A stretch of 64,000 nucleotides of DNA from contig NZ_CP094459.1 of assembly GCF_022809715.1 (NCBI RefSeq), forward strand, positions 2,108,001 to 2,172,000, written 5' to 3'. Made by a program: the position numbers and the translations under genes. This DNA is from Burkholderia pyrrocinia (lineage in GTDB: Bacteria > Pseudomonadota > Gammaproteobacteria > Burkholderiales > Burkholderiaceae). Every line of letters starts with the position of its first letter. Position 1 is the first letter of the stretch. Positions 8,180 to 16,623 of the stretch are shown piece after piece. The notes under the pieces were generated by a model. The model did no database searches. It was not told the origin of the DNA and was given only the letters and a program-made list of their open reading frames with translations.

Positions 8180-10528
8180 TCAATGCAGCGTCGGCGGCGG
8201 GCCGTCCGGCGCCGAATCGGCGAGCGGACGCACCGAGCCCTCGACGATGCGCGCACCGAAGTCGCGCACGAGCTGCTGGACGAACGGGTCGCCGTGAATC
8301 TCCTGCTCGGCCTCGCGCTGGCGCGCCGCGCGCGCGGCGGCATCGAGAGCCGCCGCCGTGCGTCGTGCAGGCCCGACCTCGACCGCCACTTCGACCGGCT
8401 TGCCGAGCGCATCGGCCAGCGCGGCCTTCAGCTTCGCGACCTGCGCGGCGTCCGCGTACTGCGGCACCGGCACGGAAAGTTTCAATGTCGTCGCATCGAC
8501 GGCCGTCAGTTCGCTGTTGAACGCGAGCTGGTATGCGACGCCCTTGAGCGGCAGCCGCGCGGCCAGCGCCGGCCATTCGCCGTCGAAACCGACCGGATCG
8601 AGCGCGATCGCGGGCGGCAACGGCCGCGTGTCGACCGGTGCGGCCGGACGCGCTTCCGCCAGCTGCGGCGCCACGCGCACATCGTCGGGACCGCTGTCGA
8701 ACACGGGGACGAAGCCATCGTCGGGCCCGCCGAACATCTCGTCGGCGCTGAGCGGCACGTAGTCGTCCGGCGGGATGTCCTCCCACGGCGGCGAAGCCTG
8801 GCGCGAATCGGCCGACTGCGGCGCACGGGCGGCAGCGCGCGGCGTCGGCACCTGCACGGCTGGACGCGGCGCGGCCGGCTTCTCGGCGGCCGGCTGGACC
8901 GCCGGCTTCGGGGCAGCGCCTGCCCGCGCACGGTCGGACGACACGCGCATCCCTGCGTTGCGCAGCACGTCGAGCGCGGCGGCGGCACCGCCTGCGCGCG
9001 ATGCCGGACGCGCGGCGGGCTCGGGCGGCGCAGCGCGCGGCACCGGTTCGGCCGGCGCAGCCGGTTCGTCGTTTCGTTGCGCAACGGCAGCGGCGGCAGG
9101 TGGCTCGGGTTCCTTGCTGGCCGGCGGCGGCATATCGCCGGCCGGCGCCGCATTCGCTTCCGACTGCGGCGCCTCGACAACTTGTGCATCAACCGGAGCC
9201 GGCGTGGATGCCTGAGCCGCAGCCGGCTTCACGGCCGGCCGGCTCGCTTCGGCGCCGGACTGCGCCGGCGCTGAACGCACGACCGGCGCAACGGAGGCAG
9301 CCGGTGCGGCAGCCTGCGGACGCACTGCGTCGGCGGCGGCAGCCAGTACCGGCTTCGCCGCAGCGGCCGAAGCCGCGGCAGCGCGCGGGCCCGGCACTGC
9401 ACGCGGCACGGACGGCTGGCCGCCCGGCGCACTGCCGGCGGCAACGGCCGGCTCGAACGCGAGCATCCGCAGCAGCGTCATCGTGAAACCGGCGTACTCG
9501 TCCGGCGCGAGGCCGAGCTCCGCGCGGCCGACCGTCGCGATCTGATAGAACAACTGCACCTGCTCGGGGCTCAGCGTCTCCGCGAAGCGGCGCAGGTCGG
9601 ACGCTTCCGGCCATTCGTCGAGCACCGAGCCCGGCGCGAACTGCGCCCACGCAATCCGGTGCAGCAGGCTCGCGAGATCCTGCAATGCGGTCGAGAACGA
9701 CAGGCTGCGCAGCGACATCTCGTCGGCAATCGCGAGGATTTCCGGGCCGCCGCCGGCCGCGAGCGCGTCGAGCAGGCGCACCATGTAAGTCTGGTCGAGC
9801 GCGCCGAGCATGCCCGACACGGCCGACTCGGTCACCTCGTTCGCCGAATAGGCGATCGCCTGGTCGGTGAGCGACAGCGCGTCGCGCATGCTGCCCTGCG
9901 CGGCACGCGCGAGCAGGCGCAGCGCCTGCGGCTCGAACGTGATCTGCTCTTCGCCGAGGATCCGTTCGAGATGCGACACGATGTGCCCGGCCGGCATCTG
10001 CTTCAGGTTGAACTGCAGGCAGCGCGACAGCACGGTGACGGGAATTTTCTGCGGATCGGTCGTCGCGAGGATGAACTTGACGTGCGGCGGCGGCTCTTCG
10101 AGCGTCTTCAGCATCGCGTTGAACGCGTGGTTCGTCAGCATGTGCACTTCGTCGATCATGTAGACCTTGAAGCGCGCATCGACGGGCGCGTACACCGCGC
10201 GCTCGAGCAGCGCGGCCATTTCGTCGACGCCGCGGTTGCTCGCGGCATCCATCTCGACGTAATCGACGAAACGCCCCTCGTCGATCTCGCGACAGGCACG
10301 GCACACGCCGCACGGCTGCGACGTGACGCCGGTTTCACAGTTGAGTGCCTTCGCGAAGATCCGCGACAGCGTCGTCTTGCCGACACCGCGGGTTCCGGTA
10401 AACAGATAGGCGTGATGGAGACGCCCGCCGTCGAGCGCGTGCGTAAGCGCCCTGACGACGTGCTCCTGGCCGACGAGCGAAGCGAAATCCTTCGGACGCC
10501 ACTTGCGTGCGAGAACTTGATAGGTCAT
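8180..10528 (-). CDS. dnaX: DNA polymerase III subunits gamma/tau
   Basis: A 782-residue clamp-loader ATPase that opens the beta clamp and, as tau, holds the replicative polymerases together. The AAA+ core shows Walker A GTRGVGKT at residues 45-52, the four-cysteine zinc module (CETGVTSQPCGVCRAC), the DEVH Walker B box and the SRC sensor motif (VLSRCLQF). A long Ala/Pro-rich linker (roughly residues 370-600) leads to a C-terminal tau domain that binds DnaB and polymerase alpha. I did not find an obvious A-rich slippery site of the Escherichia coli type that would make a short gamma form, so only tau may be produced. It is the first protein gene after ffs. Confidence 0.97.
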   Translation of the reverse strand: MTYQVLARKWRPKDFASLVGQEHVVRALTHALDGGRLHHAYLFTGTRGVGKTTLSRIFAKALNCETGVTSQPCGVCRACREIDEGRFVDYVEMDAASNRGVDEMAALLERAVYAPVDARFKVYMIDEVHMLTNHAFNAMLKTLEEPPPHVKFILATTDPQKIPVTVLSRCLQFNLKQMPAGHIVSHLERILGEEQITFEPQALRLLARAAQGSMRDALSLTDQAIAYSANEVTESAVSGMLGALDQTYMVRLLDALAAGGGPEILAIADEMSLRSLSFSTALQDLASLLHRIAWAQFAPGSVLDEWPEASDLRRFAETLSPEQVQLFYQIATVGRAELGLAPDEYAGFTMTLLRMLAFEPAVAAGSAPGGQPSVPRAVPGPRAAAASAAAAKPVLAAAADAVRPQAAAPAASVAPVVRSAPAQSGAEASRPAVKPAAAQASTPAPVDAQVVEAPQSEANAAPAGDMPPPASKEPEPPAAAAVAQRNDEPAAPAEPVPRAAPPEPAARPASRAGGAAAALDVLRNAGMRVSSDRARAGAAPKPAVQPAAEKPAAPRPAVQVPTPRAAARAPQSADSRQASPPWEDIPPDDYVPLSADEMFGGPDDGFVPVFDSGPDDVRVAPQLAEARPAAPVDTRPLPPAIALDPVGFDGEWPALAARLPLKGVAYQLAFNSELTAVDATTLKLSVPVPQYADAAQVAKLKAALADALGKPVEVAVEVGPARRTAAALDAAARAARQREAEQEIHGDPFVQQLVRDFGARIVEGSVRPLADSAPDGPPPTLH

Positions 10529-10623
10529 CGGGAAATTGTATCAGTAACGCTGCGTTGCGCCGACACGCGAAACGGTGCGAAAGACGGGCAAAGTGCAGGT
10601 AAAACGGAGTGTGACGCGGAAAT

Positions 10624-10647
10624 AAAAAACGCCCTGCGAACGGGGCG
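10624..10647 (-). terminator. intrinsic terminator of ffs
   Basis: On the minus strand CGCCC, a short loop with an internal G-C pair, and GGGCG are followed by TTTTTT. It lies about ten bases beyond the 3' end of the SRP RNA and before dnaX, so it should end the ffs transcript. Confidence 0.7.
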
Positions 10648-10656
10648 AGAAGGAAG

Positions 10657-10756
10657 GTGACGAGCCCGACCCTCGGCACTGGCGGAAAACGATTGTGGCT
10701 GCTTCGTTCCCGACCTGACCAGGTTCACCGCCCCACCATGCGAGGAGGCCCGTCAC
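10657..10756 (-). ncRNA. ffs: 4.5S RNA, small bacterial signal recognition particle RNA
   Basis: The RNA component of the signal recognition particle, which with Ffh brings ribosomes making membrane proteins to FtsY. On the minus strand the conserved apical domain is unmistakable: GGTCAGGTCGGGAACGAAGC carries the Ffh-binding symmetric and asymmetric loops around the GGAA-type tetraloop (here GGGAAC). The ends pair as one long hairpin: GTGACGGGCC with GGGCTCGTCAC, and CCTCG with CGAGG. The ends are set from that pairing and are good to a few bases. A -10-like box is placed just upstream and a T-run hairpin just downstream, so it is an independent unit ahead of dnaX. Confidence 0.93.
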
Positions 10757-10761
10757 GGCAT

Positions 10762-10790
10762 ATTCTATCACCGCTTGCGGATGAATGCGA
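10762..10790 (-). promoter_or_regulatory. probable ffs promoter
   Basis: On the minus strand TAGAAT (10762-10767) lies 5-6 bases before the expected RNA start. A weak -35 (TCGCAT, 10785-10790) is 17 bases further up. The -10 position relative to the RNA end is the main support. Confidence 0.55.
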
Positions 10791-10794
10791 CCGT

Positions 10795-10816
10795 TTGTTC
10801 GCACCAATGCGAACAA
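10795..10816. repeat. perfect 9-bp-arm inverted repeat upstream of ffs
   Basis: TTGTTCGCA, four bases CCAA, then TGCGAACAA: a perfect 22-bp dyad located just upstream of the proposed ffs -35. No T-run follows on either strand, so it is not a normal intrinsic terminator. It looks like an operator or protein-binding site; what binds is unknown. Confidence 0.7.
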
Positions 10817-11143
10817 CCCTGCCAGCCGGCGCGTGTCCGGCGCCCGGAATCGCTACATATATGCCACCCCCTTGTAATTCGCGAGCCGGCCTCCACCTGC
10901 AGGGCACAACGGTCGAACGTCGCGTCGTACCCCTACTCGCGTAGCGGCTACTATCGCTGCCCGCAGCAGATAGCAATTTAGGCTAATATGACGCCCGAAC
11001 GACCCGCGAGCCGCGGCATGCAGCGCTTACGCCCCTCCTTTCCGGGAGCGGAGTGACCTGCCGCAGCGGCCGGCAGCCTACGGCGGCCGGTACGCCGCAA
11101 CGCGCAAGCAGGCAGTCCCCGAACCGTAAGAGGTATTGACCCA
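10817..11143. other. intergenic region between ffs and trxA
   Basis: No coding frame here looks real. A TAATAT box at 10984-10989 could be the -10 of a rightward trxA promoter, but it has no good -35 at 17 bases. Just before trxA an AAGAGG ribosome-binding site is seen about ten bases ahead of the ATG. Nothing else in the stretch is recognisable to me. Confidence 0.4.
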
Positions 11144-11470
11144 ATGAGCGAACAGATCAAACACATCAGCGACGCATCGTTCGAACAGGACGTCGTCAAG
11201 TCCGACAAGCCCGTGCTCGTCGATTTCTGGGCCGAATGGTGCGGCCCGTGCAAAATGATCGCCCCGATCCTCGACGAAGTCGCGAAGGACTACGGCGACA
11301 AGCTGCAGATCGCAAAGATCAACGTCGACGACAACCAGGCCACGCCCGCGAAGTTCGGCGTGCGCGGCATCCCGACGCTGATCCTGTTCAAGAACGGCGC
11401 GGCCGCCGCGCAGAAGGTCGGCGCGCTGTCGAAGTCGCAGCTCACCGCATTCCTGGACAGCCACCTGTAA
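11144..11470 (+). CDS. trxA: thioredoxin 1
   Basis: A 108-residue cytoplasmic thioredoxin, the general protein disulfide reductant that is recharged by thioredoxin reductase. The active site WCGPCK lies near residues 32-37 in the frame [16 protein letters not shown], and the cis-proline loop GIPTLILFK is present. The length is standard for the family. It precedes rho at a distance of about 190 bases with a hairpin between, the same trxA-rho neighbourhood seen in many proteobacteria. Confidence 0.98.
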   Translation: MSEQIKHISDASFEQDVVKSDKPVLVDFWAEWCGPCKMIAPILDEVAKDYGDKLQIAKINVDDNQATPAKFGVRGIPTLILFKNGAAAAQKVGALSKSQLTAFLDSHL

Positions 11471-11483
11471 TACCGGCAGTTCC

Positions 11484-11515
11484 GCGGACGTGTTGTCAAC
11501 CGGCAACACGTCCGC
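11484..11515 (+). terminator. hairpin after trxA, terminator-like without T-run
   Basis: A perfect 12-base stem (GCGGACGTGTTG / CAACACGTCCGC) with an 8-base loop begins 13 bases after the trxA stop. No T-run follows, so it may protect the 3' end of the trxA message or help Rho-dependent ending instead of acting as a classic terminator. Confidence 0.5.
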
Positions 11516-11556
11516 CGTCAAGCCGCCGATCGGCCGCTCAAGCGCGAATCGGCCTA

Positions 11557-11565
11557 TGCTAGAAT
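11557..11565 (+). promoter_or_regulatory. probable extended -10 promoter of rho
   Basis: TGCTAGAAT gives the extended -10 TGn plus TAGAAT. No good -35 is seen 17 bases up, as expected for an extended -10 promoter. It would give a leader of about 90 bases before the rho ATG; rho is known to control its own leader by attenuation in other bacteria. Confidence 0.5.
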
Positions 11566-11664
11566 TAAAAAACGTCTACAAGACGCATTTAAGTCTCTGA
11601 GCGCTTCCGCTCGCCCTCCTCCCTTATTTCTTTCGTCGCTTCTCCTCCCTGGCGGGTTCTCCGT

Positions 11665-12927
11665 ATGCATTTATCCGAGCTCAAGTCTCTGCACGTGTCC
11701 GAACTGATCGAAATGGCCAATGGCCTCGAGATCGAAAACGCGAACCGCCTGCGCAAGCAGGAGTTGATGTTCGCCATTCTTAAAAAGCGCGCCAAGACGG
11801 GAGAGACGATCTTCGGCGACGGTACGCTCGAAGTGCTGCCGGACGGCTTCGGCTTCCTGCGCTCGCCGGAAATGTCGTACCTCGCGAGCACCGACGACAT
11901 CTATATCAGCCCGTCGCAGATCCGCCGCTTCAACCTGCACACCGGCGACACCATCGAAGGTGAAGTCCGCACGCCGAAGGACGGCGAGCGCTACTTCGCG
12001 CTGGTGAAGGTCGACAAAGTCAACGGGCAGCCGCCCGAGGCCTCGAAACACAAGATCATGTTCGAGAACCTCACGCCGCTGCACCCGAACAAGCCGCTGT
12101 CGCTCGAGCGCGAAATGCGCGGCGAGGAAAACGTCACGGGCCGCATCATCGACATGATCGCGCCGATCGGCAAGGGCCAGCGCGGCCTGCTCGTCGCGTC
12201 GCCGAAGTCGGGCAAGACCGTGATGCTCCAGCACATCGCACACGCGATCAAGCAGAACCACCCGGACGTGATCCTGTTCGTGCTGCTGATCGACGAGCGC
12301 CCTGAAGAAGTGACCGAAATGCAGCGCTCGGTTGCCGGCGAAGTGATCGCATCAACGTTCGACGAACCGGCCACGCGCCACGTCCAGGTCGCCGAAATGG
12401 TGATCGAGAAGGCCAAGCGCCTCGTCGAAATGAAGCACGACGTCGTGATCCTGCTCGACTCGATCACGCGCCTCGCACGCGCATACAACACCGTGATCCC
12501 GGCATCGGGCAAGGTGCTGACGGGCGGTGTCGACGCGAACGCGCTGCAGCGTCCGAAACGCTTCTTCGGTGCTGCGCGCAACATCGAGGAAGGCGGCTCG
12601 CTGACGATCATCGGCACCGCGCTGATCGAAACCGGCAGCCGCATGGACGACGTGATCTACGAAGAGTTCAAGGGCACCGGCAACATGGAAGTGCACCTCG
12701 AGCGCCGCCTCGCGGAAAAGCGCGTGTATCCGTCGATCAACCTGAACAAGTCGGGCACGCGTCGCGAGGAAATGCTGATCAAGCCCGAGATCCTTCAAAA
12801 GATCTGGGTGCTGCGCAAGTTCATCCACGACATGGACGAAGTCGAGGCAATGGAATTCCTGCTCGACAAGATCCGCCAGACGAAGAGCAACTCCGAGTTC
12901 TTCGATCTGATGCGCCGCGGCGGCTGA
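11665..12927 (+). CDS. rho: transcription termination factor Rho
   Basis: A 420-residue RNA-dependent hexameric ATPase that ends transcription at rut sites. N-terminal Rho domain ([18 protein letters not shown]), an RNA-binding OSP domain with RNP1-like [10 protein letters not shown], Walker A ASPKSGKT near residues 175-183, Walker [15 protein letters not shown], and the Q/R-loop region with [15 protein letters not shown]. Length matches Escherichia coli Rho (419). The gene stands alone with its own terminator downstream. The ATG at 11665 is taken from family alignment; its ribosome-binding site (CTCCCTGG region) is weak. Confidence 0.98.
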   Translation: MHLSELKSLHVSELIEMANGLEIENANRLRKQELMFAILKKRAKTGETIFGDGTLEVLPDGFGFLRSPEMSYLASTDDIYISPSQIRRFNLHTGDTIEGEVRTPKDGERYFALVKVDKVNGQPPEASKHKIMFENLTPLHPNKPLSLEREMRGEENVTGRIIDMIAPIGKGQRGLLVASPKSGKTVMLQHIAHAIKQNHPDVILFVLLIDERPEEVTEMQRSVAGEVIASTFDEPATRHVQVAEMVIEKAKRLVEMKHDVVILLDSITRLARAYNTVIPASGKVLTGGVDANALQRPKRFFGAARNIEEGGSLTIIGTALIETGSRMDDVIYEEFKGTGNMEVHLERRLAEKRVYPSINLNKSGTRREEMLIKPEILQKIWVLRKFIHDMDEVEAMEFLLDKIRQTKSNSEFFDLMRRGG

Positions 12928-12945
12928 TCGCCCCGCCCCGCAACG

Positions 12946-12982
12946 AACGGCCGCCCGCGCATCCTGCCCGGCGGCCGTTTTT
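12946..12982 (+). terminator. intrinsic terminator of rho
   Basis: AACGGCCGCC and GGCGGCCGTT pair over ten bases and run into TTTTT (12978-12982). It follows the rho stop by about 20 bases. Confidence 0.85.
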
Positions 12983-12989
12983 CGGCCTC

Positions 12990-13023
12990 AACCTGAACGT
13001 GAACGTACAGGTTGATCTATAAT
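12990..13023 (+). promoter_or_regulatory. promoter and dyad of the MerR-family regulator
   Basis: A perfect TATAAT lies at 13018-13023. Upstream is the dyad AACCTG-N12-CAGGTT (12990-13013), and a CTGAAC box is placed 19 bases from the -10. A long spacer with a dyad across it is the MerR-class arrangement, so autoregulation is likely. The dyad centre is nearer the -35 than is usual. Confidence 0.6.
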
Positions 13024-13059
13024 CGCGGCATCGCCCCGACCGACTCTCCCCGCCACCCG

Positions 13060-13560
13060 ATGCCGAACGACGCCTCCACCCCGCTGCTGACCGTGAGCGA
13101 CGCCGCATCGCGGCTCGGCGTCACGCCGCGCACGCTGAAGTATTACGAAGAGCGCGGGCTCGTCACGCCGTCGCGCAGCGAAGGCCGCTACCGCCTCTAC
13201 GACGAAGCCGATCTCGAACGTTTCGCGCGCATCCTGCGGCTGCGTGCGCTCGGCTTCTCGCTGCATGGCATCACCGAAATGCTGAAGCGCCCGCTGGAAG
13301 AAACGGGCGACGGCCGGCGCCGCTATTCGGATGCGTCGCTGCGCGACATCCGCACCGGCCTCGCCGAGCAGATCGACACGCTCGACCGGCGAATCGCGGC
13401 CGTCCAGCGCGAACTGAAGGAAGCCGTCGCGCTGCGCAAGGAACTGCAGCACGACATCGACTACGTCGAGCGGCGTCTCGCCGGCGAAAACCCCGATGCG
13501 CTGATCGCGCAGCGGCGGGCCGAAGCCGGCGCGCGGCGCACGCGCAAGGATCGCGAATGA
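13060..13560 (+). CDS. MerR family transcriptional regulator
   Basis: A 166-residue regulator. The N-terminal winged HTH (LTVSDAASRLGVTPRTLKYY, then EERGLVTPSRSEGRYRLY) is clear, followed by an unusually long coiled coil (roughly residues 85-150: many heptad Leu/Ile with RRIAAVQRELKEAVALRKEL). No cysteine pair for metal binding is present, so it is not a classic metal sensor; the ligand is unknown. The ATG at 13060 is used because the longer frame has no MerR-like residues and the TATAAT box lies inside it. The stop overlaps the start of the MFS pump as ATGA, so the pump is the likely target and is translationally coupled. Confidence 0.88.
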   Translation: MPNDASTPLLTVSDAASRLGVTPRTLKYYEERGLVTPSRSEGRYRLYDEADLERFARILRLRALGFSLHGITEMLKRPLEETGDGRRRYSDASLRDIRTGLAEQIDTLDRRIAAVQRELKEAVALRKELQHDIDYVERRLAGENPDALIAQRRAEAGARRTRKDRE

Positions 13561-15113
13561 ACGCGGTGCCCGGCCGCTCGCCGCTGTGGAGCCGTGCGAA
13601 CCTGCGCGCGGACCTGCTCCCGTGGGCGCTCGCGCTCGTCACCGGCATCGACTACTTCGACAACGCGGTCTTCTCGTTCTTCGCAAGCTACATCGCGGGC
13701 GGCATCAACGCATCGCCCGACGAACTCGTGTGGTCGTCGAGCGCGTACGCGGTCACGGCCGTACTCGGCATCCTGCAGCAGCAATGGTGGGTCGACCGGC
13801 TCGGGCATCGCCGCTACGTTGCGGGCTGCATGCTGATGTTCTCGTTCGGTGCGATCGCGGCCGCGCTTGCCGACACGTCGCTGGAACTCGCGTTCGCGCG
13901 TGGTTTCCAGGGCTATTTCATCGGCCCGATGATGGGCGCGTGCCGGATCCTGATCCAGATCAGCTTCAAGCCGCAGGAACGGCCGCCCGCGACGCGCGCG
14001 TTCCTGATCATGATCCTGCTCGGCAGTGCGCTCGCGCCGATCGTCGGCGGGCTGCTCGTCGCGCATTCGACATGGCGCGCGCTGTTCGCGTGCACGGCGC
14101 CCGCCGGCATCGCGTTCGCGATCCTTGCGCTGCTCACGCTGCCCGATTCGGGCCGGACACCCGACGACGAACGCGGCTCCGGACACTTCTGGCCGTATGT
14201 CGTGTTCGCGCTCGCGCAAGGAGCACTGCAGATCGTGCTGCAGCAGGTGCATTACCAGCTCTACAGCGGCTCGCCGATGCTGATCCTGCTGACGATCGCG
14301 GGGATCGGCGCACTCGCATGGTTCGCGTATCACCAGTGGCATCACCCGACGCCGCTCGTGCGGCTGCATGCGTTCCGCGAGCGGACGTTCCAGGTCGGGC
14401 TGCTGCTCTACATGTTCTATTACTACGAGACGACGGGCTTCAGTTACCTGACATCGCGGTTTCTCGAAGGCGGGCTCGGCTATCCGGTCGAGAACGCCGG
14501 GCGCCTGGTCGGCACGATGTCGCTGATTTCGGCCACGGCGCTGTTCGCGTACCTGCGCTACGCGAAATTCGTCACGCACAAGAAGTGGTTCGTCGTGCCG
14601 GGGTTCGCGATCGCCGTCACGGCCGCGCTGTGGATGACGCGGATGACGCCGCAGGTCGGCGAAGCCGCGCTGATCGTCCCGCTGCTGCTGCGCGGGCTGC
14701 TGCTGCTCTTCATCGTGCTGCCGGTGGCCAACCTGACGTTCCGGATCTTCGCGATCGACGAGTACACGCACGGCTACCGGCTGAAGAACATCGTGCGGCA
14801 ACTGACGATCTCGTTCGCGACGTCGTCGGTGATCATCGTCGAGCAGCATCGCGTGGCCGTGCACCAGACGCGGCTCGTCGAGCGCGCGAACGTGTTCGAC
14901 CCGATGTTCCAGCAGACCGTCGACGCCCTGACGCGCAGCTATGCGGCCGCCGGGCATGCGCTGAACGAAGCGCACGGTCTCGCGATCGCCGCCATCGCCC
15001 GCATGGTCGCGCAACAGGCGTCGTTCCTCGCGTCGCTCGACGGTTTTTACTTCCTGGCGGGCGTCGCGCTCGTCGGCGGCCTCTTCGCGGCATGGCAAAA
15101 AGAGATCGATTGA
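13557..15113 (+). CDS. MFS transporter, probable 14-TM drug-efflux type (DHA2-like)
   Basis: A 518-residue membrane protein with hydrophobic segments along its whole length. The N-terminal half has MFS features: a membrane-entry helix (WALALVTGIDYFDNAVFSFF), the loop-2 motif A region WVDRLGHRRYVAGCM, and a motif C-like GSALAPIVGGLLV in helix 5. The length and the later pairs of helices suggest the 14-helix DHA2 group. The substrate is unknown. It overlaps the MerR gene by four bases (ATGA), which points to a regulator-pump operon induced by the pump's own substrate or by a stress signal. No membrane-fusion partner gene is adjacent. Confidence 0.82.
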   Translation: MNAVPGRSPLWSRANLRADLLPWALALVTGIDYFDNAVFSFFASYIAGGINASPDELVWSSSAYAVTAVLGILQQQWWVDRLGHRRYVAGCMLMFSFGAIAAALADTSLELAFARGFQGYFIGPMMGACRILIQISFKPQERPPATRAFLIMILLGSALAPIVGGLLVAHSTWRALFACTAPAGIAFAILALLTLPDSGRTPDDERGSGHFWPYVVFALAQGALQIVLQQVHYQLYSGSPMLILLTIAGIGALAWFAYHQWHHPTPLVRLHAFRERTFQVGLLLYMFYYYETTGFSYLTSRFLEGGLGYPVENAGRLVGTMSLISATALFAYLRYAKFVTHKKWFVVPGFAIAVTAALWMTRMTPQVGEAALIVPLLLRGLLLLFIVLPVANLTFRIFAIDEYTHGYRLKNIVRQLTISFATSSVIIVEQHRVAVHQTRLVERANVFDPMFQQTVDALTRSYAAAGHALNEAHGLAIAAIARMVAQQASFLASLDGFYFLAGVALVGGLFAAWQKEID

Positions 15114-15151
15114 GTTAAAAGACAGGCTTTGGATTTCCGTCCGCAGCCTCC

Positions 15152-15985
15152 ATGCTATCGAAACTGACCCGCTGGTTCGACGACCGCCGCCGCGACCGCG
15201 CGCTGCGCAGCCACCCGATCCCCGACGCGCTGTGGCAGGACACCGTCGAGCGCCTGCCGTTCCTCGCGACGCTGTCGCCCGATGCGCTCGGCCGGCTGCG
15301 CGAGCTGACGAGCCTGTTCATCGCGAAGAAATCGTTTTCGACCGCGCACGGGCTCGAACTGACCGACGCGATGATCGTCGCGATCGCCGCGCAAGCCTGC
15401 CTGCCGGTATTGAATCTCGACCTGTCGCTGTACGACGGCTGGGTCGGCGTCGTCGTGTATCCGGGCGAATTCGTGATCCGCAAGACCGTGCAGGACGAGG
15501 ACGGCGTCGTCCACGAGGTCGAGCAGGATGCGAGCGGCGAGGCATGGGAAGGCGGCCCCGTGATCCTGTCGTGGGAAGACGCGCAGATGACGGACGGCCA
15601 TGACGCGTACAACGTCGTGATCCACGAGTTCGCGCACAAGATCGACATGGTCAACGGCGCGGCCGACGGCTATCCGCCCCTTTTTCGCCGCTGGCACGCG
15701 CCGCACCTCGACGCGCAGGCGTGGGCCGACGTGTTCGAACATGCGTACGACCAGTTCTGCGCGCGCGTCGACGCGGTGCCGGAGCGCGCGTGGGCGCGCT
15801 TCGAGCGGGAATCGCTGATCGATCCCTATGCGGCCGACCACCCGTCGGAATTCTTCGCGGTGTGCAGCGAGGCGCTGTTCGTGCGGCCGAAAGCGTTCGA
15901 GTCCGAATTTCCGGAGTTGTACCGGCTGCTCGCCCGCTATTACCGGCAGGATCCGGCCGGCACCGGCGCGCTCGACGCGCCGTGA
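15152..15985 (+). CDS. mtfA: MtfA-type zinc-dependent peptidase (M90 family)
   Basis: A 277-residue cytoplasmic protein of the MtfA/M90 family. In Escherichia coli MtfA binds and inactivates the glucose repressor Mlc and has aminopeptidase activity. The zinc site HEFAHKIDMVNGAADG is visible near residues 160-175, followed by the downstream conserved block DPYAADHPSEFFAVCSEALF, whose Glu would complete the metal site. A short basic stretch at the start (WFDDRRRDRALRSHPIP) is family-typical. It is a single gene between the MFS pump and rpmE2; Burkholderia lacks an obvious Mlc system, so the true partner is an open question. Confidence 0.88.
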   Translation: MLSKLTRWFDDRRRDRALRSHPIPDALWQDTVERLPFLATLSPDALGRLRELTSLFIAKKSFSTAHGLELTDAMIVAIAAQACLPVLNLDLSLYDGWVGVVVYPGEFVIRKTVQDEDGVVHEVEQDASGEAWEGGPVILSWEDAQMTDGHDAYNVVIHEFAHKIDMVNGAADGYPPLFRRWHAPHLDAQAWADVFEHAYDQFCARVDAVPERAWARFERESLIDPYAADHPSEFFAVCSEALFVRPKAFESEFPELYRLLARYYRQDPAGTGALDAP

Positions 15986-15992
15986 AAATTAT

Positions 15993-16021
15993 TCGTCAAC
16001 CATCTGATTTTCTGGCATAAT
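15993..16021 (+). promoter_or_regulatory. probable promoter of rpmE2
   Basis: TCGTCA (15993-15998), a 17-base spacer and CATAAT (16016-16021). It starts just after the mtfA stop and predicts a leader of about 115 bases before rpmE2. No clear Zur-type palindrome is seen around it. Confidence 0.5.
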
Positions 16022-16142
16022 CGCGGTTTTTCGACCTTAGGCAAGTGGCTCGCGCCGGGCTTGGCGTCGTCTGGTATGCGCAATGTGCGCGCTCCGGCAC
16101 GGCAAGCGGCGGGTTGGCTACCGCTCTCACCAAGGAAAGACC

Positions 16143-16403
16143 ATGAAAGAAGGCATCCACCCGAACTACCGCGAAGTCGTCTTCCAAGACATGTCGAACG
16201 GCTTCAAGTTCATCACGCGCTCGACGATCCAGACGCGCGAAAACATCGAACTCGACGGCAAGACCTACCCGCTCGCCAAGATCGAAGTGTCGTCGGAATC
16301 GCACTCGTTCTACACGGGTCAGCAAAAGATCATGGACACGGCAGGCCGTGTCGAGAAGTTCAAGAACAAGTTCGGCGTACGCGCCAGCGGCAAGGCGAAG
16401 TAA
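16143..16403 (+). CDS. rpmE2: 50S ribosomal protein L31 type B
   Basis: An 86-residue ribosomal protein starting [16 protein letters not shown], the type B L31 signature. It contains no cysteine, so it lacks the CxxC zinc site of type A L31. In bacteria with both types the cysteine-free one replaces the other under zinc limitation; whether this genome has a type A copy cannot be seen here. The ATG follows AAGGAAAG. A strong hairpin terminator ends the unit. Confidence 0.95.
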   Translation: MKEGIHPNYREVVFQDMSNGFKFITRSTIQTRENIELDGKTYPLAKIEVSSESHSFYTGQQKIMDTAGRVEKFKNKFGVRASGKAK

Positions 16404-16450
16404 GCTTCGCACCGCATCCGGTGGTTGCAACGCACCGGTATCGCACAAAA

Positions 16451-16475
16451 AGGGCAGCCCAGGCTGCCCTTTTTT
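16451..16475 (+). terminator. intrinsic terminator after rpmE2
   Basis: AGGGCAGCC, CA loop region, GGCTGCCCT followed by TTTTT. A run of A's ahead of it makes it able to work on both strands. Confidence 0.9.
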
Positions 16476-16623
16476 GTCTCTGCTCGCCGGAAAAGCGCCG
16501 GCCGGCGTCCGGGCAACGACCTGACGCGCAGCAGCCGGCGCGTCTACAATGCCGGATGCTCGAAACCGGCTCGACCGCGCGCACCCGCGCCGGCCGCCTG
16601 CCCATAACAAAACGCTCATCTGC

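Noticed and set aside
8870..9430. Repetitive GC-rich stretch in dnaX as a tandem repeat element
   Set aside because: It codes for the Ala/Pro-rich linker of tau in frame; no exact repeat unit is seen.
10817..11143. Small open frames between ffs and trxA
   Set aside because: None has a ribosome-binding site or any recognisable domain, and they overlap on both strands.
11484..11515. Perfect hairpin after trxA as a new regulatory RNA
   Set aside because: Its place just after a stop codon is better explained as a 3'-end structure of trxA.
13461..15098. Minus-strand 545-codon frame opposite the MFS gene
   Set aside because: Low-complexity Arg/Asp/Glu/His composition; the plus strand gives a complete transporter.
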